Assembly: GCA_019246575.1 (NCBI GenBank)
Contig: JAFAQG010001040.1
Span: forward strand, 1-6,661
Direction: 5' to 3'
Length of the DNA stretch: 6,661 nucleotides
Source of the DNA: Acidobacteriaceae bacterium
GTDB lineage: Bacteria > Acidobacteriota > Terriglobia > Bryobacterales > Bryobacteraceae
The notes beneath the pieces were generated by a model, which was not told where the DNA came from, made no database searches, and worked only from the letters and a program-made list of their open reading frames with translations. Numbering within the stretch: the first letter of the stretch is position 1; every line of letters begins with the position of its first letter. Below are positions 1-6,661 of the stretch, one piece after another. Both the position numbers and the translations under genes were made by a program.

Positions 1-726
1 ATCATCGCTAGCGATTGGGCGCCTGCGGAGCTTCGCCAATATACAGAAGCCGGCGGTCACGTCTTACTTGCAAGTTCTCGGCCGCCCGATTTTTCCATAG
101 CGCCCGTCGTCAAGACCTGGACGGATATCAAAGGTTACGTGCGGGTTCGTGCTCCTTCGATGTTCCCGTCGTTGGAGGAAACAGAGTTATTGATGATTAG
201 CGGCCCCTTTACTGAAATCGCACAGAGCAACCCAGCTATTCTTACGCTCGTCCCACCTTCGAAGATCGGTCCCCCGGAACTCGTGCACATCGATCAGAAA
301 GATACCGTGACGCCCGGCCTCGTATTCAAACAGATCGGTGCCGGCACTGTCGCCTGGATTCCCTGGAATCTCGGCGCCCTGTATTATCGTTTGAGTTTGC
401 CTGCTCATGCCGGACTGTTTCGAGACGTCTTGGATCGCTTATGTCCGCATCGGCAGTTAACGACGAATGCGCACCCGCTGGTTGAGATCACATCGATGGA
501 ACAGAATGGACGTCATCTGCTGCACTTACTCAATCTGAGCGGGCACTCGCAAACGGGTTATTTCAAACCGGTCGAAATGAGAGACATTCACATCGAGGTT
601 GCGGGAAAATTTCAGAAGGCGAGAACAGTTCGAAACCCAATTATCATTTCGACTCGAGTCCGCAGCGGATCTACCGCGTTCGACATACCGCGTCTCGACG
701 ACTACGAATTGGTTGTGCTCGAATAG
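1..726 (+). CDS. C-terminal part of a glycosyl-hydrolase-like (GHL6-type) protein with beta-galactosidase trimerisation-like domain (5' truncated)
   Basis: The frame is open from the first base to a TAG stop, giving 241 residues without the true start, so the gene begins upstream of the window. The GTG at 139 is unlikely to be the real start, because coding similarity continues upstream of it. The first ~135 residues, with LRQYTEAGGHVLLAS near residues 11-25 and AWIPWNLGALYYR near 117-129, resemble the glutamine-amidotransferase-like trimerisation domain of GH42-type beta-galactosidases. In the GHL6 family this domain follows a TIM barrel. The tail, with NAHPLVEIT, HLLNLSGH (about 175-182) and PVEMRDIHIEV, looks like the small beta-rich C-terminal domain of the same proteins. 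The catalytic barrel lies outside the window, so neither activity nor a signal peptide can be judged. GHL6 proteins are poorly characterised, and a glycan or sugar-derivative substrate is inferred only. The stop is 8 bases before the permease start, which suggests co-transcription. The coding call is firm; the family call is from remembered motif style. Confidence 0.68.
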   Translation: MIASDWAPAELRQYTEAGGHVLLASSRPPDFSIAPVVKTWTDIKGYVRVRAPSMFPSLEETELLMISGPFTEIAQSNPAILTLVPPSKIGPPELVHIDQKDTVTPGLVFKQIGAGTVAWIPWNLGALYYRLSLPAHAGLFRDVLDRLCPHRQLTTNAHPLVEITSMEQNGRHLLHLLNLSGHSQTGYFKPVEMRDIHIEVAGKFQKARTVRNPIIISTRVRSGSTAFDIPRLDDYELVVLE

Positions 727-727
727 C

Positions 728-733
728 AGGTAG
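728..733 (+). promoter_or_regulatory. Weak ribosome binding site for the permease
   Basis: CAGGTA ends shortly before the TTG start, with AGG at 728-730 only 4 bases from it. This is a short, closely spaced match to the Shine-Dalgarno consensus. The two genes downstream have much better sites, so the permease may depend on translational coupling to the gene that ends 8 bases upstream. Confidence 0.35.
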
Positions 734-734
734 C

Positions 735-2450
735 TTGCAAACGGCCTGGGACCAAACCTACCTGGTATGGGGGCTGCCCTTGTTCGGCTCTGCCCTGGTT
801 GCGGCCATACCGATTCTCCTGTTACTCTTCTTACTCGGCGTGAAGCGTAAGCCGGCATGGCTGGCAGCTTTAGTAGGACTTGCGGCCACCATTTTGCTCG
901 CAATCGCGGCCTACCGATTATCGTTCGTACACACGCTGAGCTCAGCTGCATACGGAGCCGCCTTCGGCCTTTTCCCGATCACCTGGATCATCTACTGGGC
1001 CATCGTCCTGTATCGAATCACAGTCGAAACCGGCAATTTTGAAATCATCAAACAGTCGGTCGGCAGAATCACGAGTGATATGCGCTTGCAGGTTCTGCTG
1101 ATTGCGTTCGCGTTCGGAGCTTTTCTCGAAGGTGGCGCGGGCTTCGGCACACCCGTTGCCGTCGCATCCGCCATGATGACCGGACTCGGGTTTTCAGCGC
1201 TCGATGCATCTGCCATATGTCTGCTGGCAAATACGGCTCCGGTCGCGTTCGGAGCAATCGGCATCCCAGTCATTACGCTGGCCGGAATCACCGGTTTGCC
1301 CTTGGATCGGCTCAGCGCGGATGTCGGACGCGTGTGCGCGCCGGTTTCGTTTCTGGTCCCGGCGTATCTCATCGCGGCTGCTGCGGGCCGCCGTGCTGTC
1401 GTGGAAATCTGGCCCGCGGTTCTTGTTTGCGGAGCCACATTCGCGAGTGTCCAGTTCTTTGTTTCGAACTTTGTGGGGGCGCCTTTGACGGACATTCTCA
1501 GCTCGTTGCTCGCTTTGGCTGCCTTGATCGTGCTCCTGAGGTTTTGGCGTCCTCGCGGCGACGTTGAAAGCGAGCAGCGCAGCACACGTGTGAGTTTGCG
1601 AGCTTTGCGCAACGCTGCGGATGTGACACACTCATCACCGTTACCGTCGGCGAGCAACACTGCAACTATGCTGCAGCACGAGCGAGCACCTCAGCTCCGG
1701 ACGCGCGAAGTGATCGTGGCATGGATGCCTTACATACTGCTGGTCTTATTCGTTCTCGCCTGGGGTTACAAGCCTGTGCAGCAGTTCCTCAACGGCGCTA
1801 CCGCTGCATTTCACTGGCCGTGGCTTCACAATGAAATTCGCAGAATGCCTCCAGTCGTCGTGAAGCCGTCTGCGTACGCGGCAACATTCACTCTGAACTG
1901 GCTGTCCGCCGCGGGCACTTCATGCATGTTCGCGGCACTCGTTTCCGCTGCCTTCCTGCGAATGAAGGCGCATGCGATTATCAGGCTGCTCGCCTCTGTC
2001 GCACGCCAACTGTTTCTACCGACACTCACAGTCACTGCCGTCCTCGCAATGGCATTCGTGATGAATTATTGCGGAGCAACGGGAACGCTAGGTCTTGCTT
2101 TCGCCGCGACTGGAGCATTGTTTCCGTTCTTCAGTTCCATGCTCGGATGGCTGGGCGTTTTTCTGACCGGCTCCGACACTTCAGCAAATGCGTTATTCGG
2201 CAACCTACAGGTAGTTACGGCTCAGAAGCTCGGATTCGCGCCAACGCTGATGGCGGCGGCTAACTCCGCCGGTGGCGTAATGGGCAAAATGATCAGCCTT
2301 CAGACCATCGCCGTCGCGGCCGCGGCAACCGGACTCACCGTACCCGAACAGGCCACCCTGTTCCGTTTCACGCTCCGCCACAGTATCTTTCTTGCGGCTG
2401 TTATCGGCATCGAGGTATTCGTCTACGCATACGTGTTCCACGTACAGTAA
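735..2450 (+). CDS. lldP: L-lactate permease family (LctP/LldP) transporter
   Basis: The product is a polytopic inner-membrane carrier of 571 residues, close to the ~550 of E. coli LldP. Known members import L-lactate, D-lactate and glycolate with protons. Hydrophobic segments run through almost the whole chain. Family hallmarks are visible: YGAAFGLFPITWI (73-85), VETGNFE (97-103), FLEGGAGFGTPVAV (130-143), ANTAPVAFGAIGIP (165-178), TGSDTSANALFGNLQ (478-492) and ANSAGGVMGKMISLQ (509-523). A hydrophilic, probably cytoplasmic loop covers about residues 271-327 and seems somewhat longer than in E. coli LldP. The start is TTG. No earlier in-frame start follows the preceding stop, and the next GTG (residue 36) would remove the first membrane segment. 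The sequence MQTAWDQTYL also matches the usual amino end of the family. The family is certain. Lactate versus glycolate or another 2-hydroxy acid cannot be decided, and no lactate dehydrogenase is in view. The gene lies 24 bases before a hydroxyacid dehydrogenase. Confidence 0.94.
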   Translation: MQTAWDQTYLVWGLPLFGSALVAAIPILLLLFLLGVKRKPAWLAALVGLAATILLAIAAYRLSFVHTLSSAAYGAAFGLFPITWIIYWAIVLYRITVETGNFEIIKQSVGRITSDMRLQVLLIAFAFGAFLEGGAGFGTPVAVASAMMTGLGFSALDASAICLLANTAPVAFGAIGIPVITLAGITGLPLDRLSADVGRVCAPVSFLVPAYLIAAAAGRRAVVEIWPAVLVCGATFASVQFFVSNFVGAPLTDILSSLLALAALIVLLRFWRPRGDVESEQRSTRVSLRALRNAADVTHSSPLPSASNTATMLQHERAPQLRTREVIVAWMPYILLVLFVLAWGYKPVQQFLNGATAAFHWPWLHNEIRRMPPVVVKPSAYAATFTLNWLSAAGTSCMFAALVSAAFLRMKAHAIIRLLASVARQLFLPTLTVTAVLAMAFVMNYCGATGTLGLAFAATGALFPFFSSMLGWLGVFLTGSDTSANALFGNLQVVTAQKLGFAPTLMAAANSAGGVMGKMISLQTIAVAAAATGLTVPEQATLFRFTLRHSIFLAAVIGIEVFVYAYVFHVQ

Positions 2451-2460
2451 AAGCACACAC

Positions 2461-2466
2461 AGGAGA
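2461..2466 (+). promoter_or_regulatory. Ribosome binding site for the hydroxyacid dehydrogenase
   Basis: AGGAGA lies 8 bases before the GTG at 2475. This is a strong Shine-Dalgarno at normal spacing and supports the GTG as the true start. It sits in the 24-base gap after the permease stop, where there is no room for a terminator. Confidence 0.85.
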
Positions 2467-2474
2467 ATTTTGAC

Positions 2475-3389
2475 GTGGCAAAACTTGGATTTGTTGGTTT
2501 GGGAATTATGGGTGCGCCGATGGCTCGCCATCTGATCGAGGCGGGACATAGCGTATCGGTTTGGTCCCACAACACAGAGAAGGCGCGGGCATTCGCGAAG
2601 CAGCAGAGTGCGACCTACTACACTCAGCCGTCCGATGTTGCCCGCAACGCCGAGTGTGTTTTTCTATGCGTCGGCGACACGGCCATGTCGCGAGAGGTGA
2701 TTTTGGGAGATCAGGGACTCGCCCGGGGCGCTTCACGCGGCCTGGTCATTGCCGACTGCAGCACCGTTTCCCCTGCCGAGAGCGTCCGAATGTCAACCGA
2801 GCTTAAGGCACAGGGAACCGAATTGCTCGACGCGCCGTGTAGCGGATCGAAAAGCGGCGCGGAAGCGGGCACCCTGACTTTCATGATCGGGGGCGACCGC
2901 AACGTCTTCGAGCGAGTTCGGCCTTACTTCGAGGCGATGGGCAAGTCGTTGTACTATTGCGGCGCTGCCGGCATGGGGCTCCGCGCCAAGTTGACTCAGA
3001 ATCTCATACTCGGAAATCTGCTAGAGGCCTTTAACGAAGGCTTGGTCTTGAGCACAAAAGCAGGCGTCAACCCCGAACTGATGCTCGACATCCTGAACAA
3101 CAGCGCGGCACGATCCGGTCTCATCGCGGCGAAAGCGCCGGCTGTATTTCGTCGCGATTTTTCGACCAACTTCTCCGTCAAGTGGCTCGAAAAAGATATG
3201 GCGCTGATGGTTGAATTCGCAGGCCAAATCGGAGTCCCCGTTCCCCTAACCGCGTTGTCGCAACAGATGCTGCGCAGCGCGATTGCGAAAGGTTATGGCG
3301 ATGACGATATCTGTGCGTCAATTCGAGTGCTCGAGGAACTCGCAGACGTTCAAGTGCGGGTGCCTGACGCCGCCGCAGTCGCGACATAA
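2475..3389 (+). CDS. NAD(P)-dependent beta-hydroxyacid dehydrogenase (3-hydroxyisobutyrate dehydrogenase / glyoxylate reductase-like)
   Basis: This 304-residue cytoplasmic enzyme has the usual family length of ~290-300. The Rossmann domain (about 1-162) opens with GLGIMGAPMARHL, where G8, G10 and G13 bind the dinucleotide. The substrate loop is DAPCSGSKSGAEAGTL (119-134). The catalytic lysine is K172 in GLRAKLTQN (168-176), with N176 conserved. The helical C-terminal domain includes KWLEKDM (236-242), with K240 and D241 typical of the family. The family reversibly interconverts beta-hydroxy acids and semialdehydes, or reduces glyoxylate or succinic semialdehyde. The SGSK variant of the substrate loop and the GLVLSTKAG stretch resemble glyoxylate/succinic-semialdehyde reductases more than classical 3-hydroxyisobutyrate dehydrogenase, but tartronate-semialdehyde reductase is also possible. 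After strand 2 the sequence is WSHNTEKA, with His where NADPH-preferring relatives often have Arg, so cofactor preference is open. GTG is chosen as start because of the AGGAGA site. The family call is firm; the substrate is not determined. Confidence 0.93.
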   Translation: MAKLGFVGLGIMGAPMARHLIEAGHSVSVWSHNTEKARAFAKQQSATYYTQPSDVARNAECVFLCVGDTAMSREVILGDQGLARGASRGLVIADCSTVSPAESVRMSTELKAQGTELLDAPCSGSKSGAEAGTLTFMIGGDRNVFERVRPYFEAMGKSLYYCGAAGMGLRAKLTQNLILGNLLEAFNEGLVLSTKAGVNPELMLDILNNSAARSGLIAAKAPAVFRRDFSTNFSVKWLEKDMALMVEFAGQIGVPVPLTALSQQMLRSAIAKGYGDDDICASIRVLEELADVQVRVPDAAAVAT

Positions 3390-3408
3390 TACACGAAAGA
3401 GCAAGTCC

Positions 3409-3414
3409 AGGAGG
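3409..3414 (+). promoter_or_regulatory. Ribosome binding site for the TonB-dependent receptor
   Basis: AGGAGG, the full Shine-Dalgarno core, lies 7 bases before the ATG at 3422. It fixes the start of the receptor and suggests strong translation. It lies in the 32-base gap after the dehydrogenase stop, which shows no hairpin. Confidence 0.9.
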
Positions 3415-3421
3415 TCTGCGC

Positions 3422-6400
3422 ATGTCTGCAACGGTTCGATTTTTATCGCTCCTTTTTTTTGTTTTGGATGTCGCGATTGCACAGGTTTCGAGCGGGACGA
3501 TCTCCGGTATTGTGCGTGACGCGAGCGGCGCAATTGTGCCGGGCGCGAAGGTGACCGTACTCCGCCAGGCAACGTCCGATACCCGCGATGTCATCACCAA
3601 CAATGGTGGCCAGTTTAATGCGCCTGACTTGCCTATCGGTCAGTACTCCGTAACCGTAACCATGAGCGGCTTCAAGACTGAAGTCTTTAAAGATCTGACA
3701 CTCGAAGTCGACAAGATCCTGAATCTTCCGGTGACGCTAGAGCCCGGCGTCGTAACTGAATCCGTCGAAGTTAGTTCCGGTGCCCCACTGGTCGATACTG
3801 CTACTTCCTCATTGGGGCAAGTAATCGACAACACGAAAATCAACGACCTGCCGCTCAATGGCCGGAACGTCTGGGCGCTAGGTCTCCTCTCCGGCAACTC
3901 GGTTCCGGTCAAAGGAATCAACTCCAATCTTCCGTTTACTGGCGGTGGCGGCCGCTATCAGTCGAACGACATCTTGCTTGACGGCATCGATAACAACACC
4001 ATTGCGACCGGAGGAAGCATAGGTTACAACGGCATCAATTATTCCCCATCGGTGGATGCAGTCCTGGAATTCAAGGTTAAAACAAATAACTACAGCGCCG
4101 AGTTCGGGCGCTCGGCGGGCACAATCGTGAGTGCAGTCACGAAATCGGGAACCAATGCTCTTCACGGAGATCTCTGGGAATTCGTGCGCAACAACGTTTT
4201 CGACGCTAATAACTTCTTTTCCAACGCCTCCGGCACACCGCGGCAGCCGTTTAAACAAAATCAGTTCGGCTTTACGATAGGCGGGCCCGTCGTCGTTCCC
4301 AAGCTTTACAACGGCCGTAACAGAACGTTCTTTTTCGCCGATTACGAGGGAGTTCGACGCGTTACCTCTGCGTCCTCTACCATCATCGACATCCCCCCGC
4401 TCGCGTTTCGTACCGGTGATTTCTCTACGTATCCTTACACGATCTACGATCCTCGAACCCGGGCTCTGAATTCCCGAGGGTTGGTCGTCAGCACGCCGCT
4501 GCCTGGTAATCGCATACCTACCGAGTTGCTCAATCCCGGTGCGCTCGCCACACTCGCCTTACTCCCGCAGCCGAATTACGGACCTCCCGGCGCGCAGGCC
4601 GCAAATTATCTATTTACCGGCAGACAGCCCTTCGATACGAATCAGTACGACGTTAGAATCGACCGCCAGTTCTCCGAAAAAGATAGCATCTTTGCCCGTG
4701 TTTCCCGAGCCGCTCAGACCAGCACAAATCCCGGCAGCTTCAGTGGCTTTCTCGGCGCGGGGACAAACAACATCAACAATTCGGTAAATACTATCCTCAA
4801 TGACGTTCACATTTTTACCCCTGCCGTCGTCAACGAAGCTCGATTCGGATATACGCGCCATAACGGAAGTATCTTAGTTATCGATGCAGATCAGGGAGTA
4901 AGCTTCGCGCGCCAGAATGGCATTGCCCTATATCCTTTCCCCGCGCAAACGTTTCCGCAAATCATCTTCTCTTACGCCGGTTCATCGACCGGCGGATCAC
5001 AGGAATTCACGAGTCTCGGCCCCGGTGGACCTAATTTGAACATTCAGAACCTGTTCGAAGGCGCCGACGATCTCTCCTGGACGAAGGGCAACCATGCTTT
5101 AAAAATGGGTGTCGACGTGCGTCGCAACCGGTTCGACACTGTGTACGGAGGGGGAGCTACTGTATTCGGATCTATTTTTACGTCGTCTTCCAGTTCTCCG
5201 AATTCTGGAGCGCCTTTGGCCGACTTCCTGTTGGGATATCCAGCCCAGCTTACAGGAACACAGTTACTCGATTGGGCTCGGCTGCGCAATCTATACGTCG
5301 GCGCCTATGTGCAGGATGACTGGAAAGTAACATCCAATGTAACTTTGAACCTCGGATTGCGGTATGAGTTATACACACAGCCGGTTGACGCGAGAAACAG
5401 GGGTGGTCTCTTCGATGCTGCCACAGGGCAATTCGTCGTTCCCGGACAGAACGGGTTCTCAGACGCAATTGTTGCCGGACATCCGTTAAACTTCGCCCCG
5501 CGGCTCGGGTTCGCATACACCCCATCCACTCGCTGGACCATTCGAGGCGGTTCCGGAGTTTTCTATGGCCCCCGTGAAGACAACCAGTCGGCAACCGTCA
5601 TTGGCGCCAATCCACCTAACGCTCCCACCGTCATCTCTCCCTCCGTCAGCGCGAGCGGCACGGTCACTCCTCCGGTCACGATCAGCACGCCGATTCAGGT
5701 CGGTCCCAATTCTGCCGATCTCAGCACCTTCACGCCGAAGAGCCCTTTAGGTCTTCTGATTCGTACGGCAGATTTCGCAAACAGCCGTCCCGCCCAGGTC
5801 TATATGTGGAACTTGGGGATCCAATATCAATTGCGGAAAGACTTGGTTATCGAGGCCGCGTATTCCGCAATGCGCGGCACCCATCTCACCAGCCGGGTCA
5901 ACTTAAATCAAATCCCGTGGGCAAAAGGCATTGCCGGTGGAACCACGCAAGCGGACCGCCTGTTCCCGAACGTAGGCAACCAGGTTGTTATGGATTCTTC
6001 GAATGGAAATAATTTCTACAATGCTCTGAACCTTCGGGCTGAGAAAAGAATCGGTAACGGCCTCAATTTTTTAATTAATTACACCTGGTCGAAGAATCTC
6101 GAAAGCAACGGATCGGGCGGTAATACCGCTTTCACACAAAGCGGTGGAACGACGAATCCTCTGGATAGCTGGAATCTCAAAAAAGAGAAATCGTACGCTC
6201 CCCTCGATGTGGCGCACGTCTTCGTCGCGAGTGCCGGTTATGAGTTGCCGTTCGGCTCGAGTAAGCGCTATCTGAATCGTCCTGGCTTCGCTAATGCGAT
6301 TCTCGGCGGCTGGCAATTGAACGGTATTGTGACACTCGAAAGCGGATTCCCGACTGACATACGCAGCAGCTTGATTCCGGCTACGAATCAGTTATTTGCC

Positions 6401-6661
6401 ACTTTCAATGTCCCCGATGCCGTCCCCGGAGTCTCTATGTATCTTCCCAACCCAGGTCCAAACGGCTTTTTCAATCCGGCTGCATTCGCACAACCCACGC
6501 AGGTCCTGAACGTCAAAGGCACTCCGATTATCCGGTTCGGCGATTTGGCCCGGCGCGCTGGCCGCGGCCCGGACACAACAAACCTCGATTTGTCGATATT
6601 TCGGAATTTCACCTTCGCCGAACGATTCAATTTACAATTTCGTGCCGAATCCTTCAATCTT
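3422..6661 (+). CDS. TonB-dependent outer-membrane receptor with N-terminal carboxypeptidase-regulatory-like domain (3' truncated)
   Basis: The frame from the ATG is open without a stop for 1080 codons to the window edge. Residues 1-20 form a signal peptide ending AIA, with cleavage before Q21; an Asp at position 16 interrupts its hydrophobic core. Residues ~25-109 form a carboxypeptidase-regulatory-like beta-sandwich (SGTISGIVRDASGAIVPGAKV ... LPIGQYSVTV). The plug (~113-245) has TESVEVS, LPLNGRN (143-149), ILLDGIDNN (184-192) and NNYSAEFGRSAGTIVSAVTKSGTN (222-245). The rest is beta-barrel, including HGDLWEFVRNNVFDANNFF, PLADFLLGYPAQ, YVQDDWKV (629-636), LNLGLRYE and, at the edge, NLQFRAESFNL. 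The last motif usually lies some tens of residues before the end, so little is missing. These Oar-like receptors bind ligands at the cell surface and import them with energy from TonB-ExbBD; many in Acidobacteriota are linked to plant or microbial polymers, but the ligand is unknown here. No typical TonB box is obvious. The gene follows the dehydrogenase by 32 bases and is probably in the same operon. Confidence 0.95.
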   Translation, partial: MSATVRFLSLLFFVLDVAIAQVSSGTISGIVRDASGAIVPGAKVTVLRQATSDTRDVITNNGGQFNAPDLPIGQYSVTVTMSGFKTEVFKDLTLEVDKILNLPVTLEPGVVTESVEVSSGAPLVDTATSSLGQVIDNTKINDLPLNGRNVWALGLLSGNSVPVKGINSNLPFTGGGGRYQSNDILLDGIDNNTIATGGSIGYNGINYSPSVDAVLEFKVKTNNYSAEFGRSAGTIVSAVTKSGTNALHGDLWEFVRNNVFDANNFFSNASGTPRQPFKQNQFGFTIGGPVVVPKLYNGRNRTFFFADYEGVRRVTSASSTIIDIPPLAFRTGDFSTYPYTIYDPRTRALNSRGLVVSTPLPGNRIPTELLNPGALATLALLPQPNYGPPGAQAANYLFTGRQPFDTNQYDVRIDRQFSEKDSIFARVSRAAQTSTNPGSFSGFLGAGTNNINNSVNTILNDVHIFTPAVVNEARFGYTRHNGSILVIDADQGVSFARQNGIALYPFPAQTFPQIIFSYAGSSTGGSQEFTSLGPGGPNLNIQNLFEGADDLSWTKGNHALKMGVDVRRNRFDTVYGGGATVFGSIFTSSSSSPNSGAPLADFLLGYPAQLTGTQLLDWARLRNLYVGAYVQDDWKVTSNVTLNLGLRYELYTQPVDARNRGGLFDAATGQFVVPGQNGFSDAIVAGHPLNFAPRLGFAYTPSTRWTIRGGSGVFYGPREDNQSATVIGANPPNAPTVISPSVSASGTVTPPVTISTPIQVGPNSADLSTFTPKSPLGLLIRTADFANSRPAQVYMWNLGIQYQLRKDLVIEAAYSAMRGTHLTSRVNLNQIPWAKGIAGGTTQADRLFPNVGNQVVMDSSNGNNFYNALNLRAEKRIGNGLNFLINYTWSKNLESNGSGGNTAFTQSGGTTNPLDSWNLKKEKSYAPLDVAHVFVASAGYELPFGSSKRYLNRPGFANAILGGWQLNGIVTLESGFPTDIRSSLIPATNQLFATFNVPDAVPGVSMYLPNPGPNGFFNPAAFAQPTQVLNVKGTPIIRFGDLARRAGRGPDTTNLDLSIFRNFTFAERFNLQFRAESFNL

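Larger units (their letters stand above)
1..6661 (+). other. Probable single operon of four co-directional genes
   Basis: The four genes are all on the plus strand with gaps of 8, 24 and 32 bases. No gap holds a hairpin followed by a T run, nor a convincing -35/-10 pair. The first and last genes are cut by the window edges, so promoter, regulator and terminator all lie outside. An internal promoter inside a coding region cannot be excluded by eye. Confidence 0.7.

Noticed and set aside
139..726. GTG at 139 as the start of a separate 195-residue protein
   Set aside because: The same frame is open to the first base, and its upstream translation (LRQYTEAGGHVLLAS) fits the same domain, so this is the tail of a larger gene cut by the window edge.
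992..1660. Minus-strand open frame of 222 codons opposite the permease
   Set aside because: It lies wholly inside a strongly recognisable LctP gene on the other strand. Its product is rich in Arg, Ala, Thr and Pro with no recognisable motif, which is typical of an antisense shadow in GC-rich DNA.
3437..3460. Small hairpin CGAT-TTTT-ATCG followed by a T8 run, resembling an intrinsic terminator
   Set aside because: The stem is only 4 base pairs with two A-T pairs, four bases separate it from the T run, and it lies inside the start of a well-supported coding region. It is too weak to be called a terminator.
3178..3603. Minus-strand frame spanning the dehydrogenase-receptor junction
   Set aside because: It overlaps the ends of two confident plus-strand genes and the strong AGGAGG site, and its translation shows no family features.
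5180..5212. Serine-rich low-complexity stretch in the receptor
   Set aside because: A short SSSSS run followed by PNSG, just before the conserved LADFLLG motif, is probably an ordinary barrel loop. It is not a repeat array.

Overview
The window looks like accessory or catabolic DNA from a member of Acidobacteriota, possibly the Solibacter/Bryobacter side of the phylum. The main evidence is the last gene. It encodes a very large TonB-dependent receptor with an N-terminal carboxypeptidase-regulatory-like domain, an LPLNGRN motif in the plug, and the early-barrel run SGTN...HGDLWEFVRNN...DANNFF, a type strongly expanded in that phylum. The moderately GC-rich base composition and the other families present fit this. 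The assignment is an inference from protein style, with no marker gene in view.

All four genes read rightward and are packed tightly. Positions 1-726 hold the 3' part of a gene whose product resembles the C-terminus of a glycosyl-hydrolase-like (GHL6-type) protein with a beta-galactosidase trimerisation-like domain. Eight bases later, at 735-2450, is an L-lactate permease family (LctP/LldP) inner-membrane carrier with a TTG start. After 24 bases comes a beta-hydroxyacid dehydrogenase of the 3-hydroxyisobutyrate dehydrogenase/glyoxylate reductase type (2475-3389), behind a good Shine-Dalgarno sequence. After another 32 bases, and behind a near-perfect Shine-Dalgarno, starts the TonB-dependent receptor (3422 to the end of the window), which stays open for 1080 codons and is cut by the window edge.

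The gaps (8, 24 and 32 bases) contain no visible terminator or promoter, so the simplest reading is one transcription unit that begins upstream of the window. Functionally it could combine outer-membrane capture of a ligand (TonB receptor), inner-membrane transport of a small 2-hydroxy-monocarboxylate (lactate or glycolate), reduction or oxidation of a hydroxy/oxo acid (dehydrogenase), and processing of a glycan or sugar acid (truncated first gene). The substrate cannot be read from the sequence.

I found no RNA genes, insertion sequences, CRISPR arrays, attachment sites or notable repeats, and no non-coding stretch over 40 bases. I see no clear sign of a wholly new system. The points of interest are the gene combination, the mismatch between permease and dehydrogenase, and a T8 run in the receptor's signal-peptide codons.
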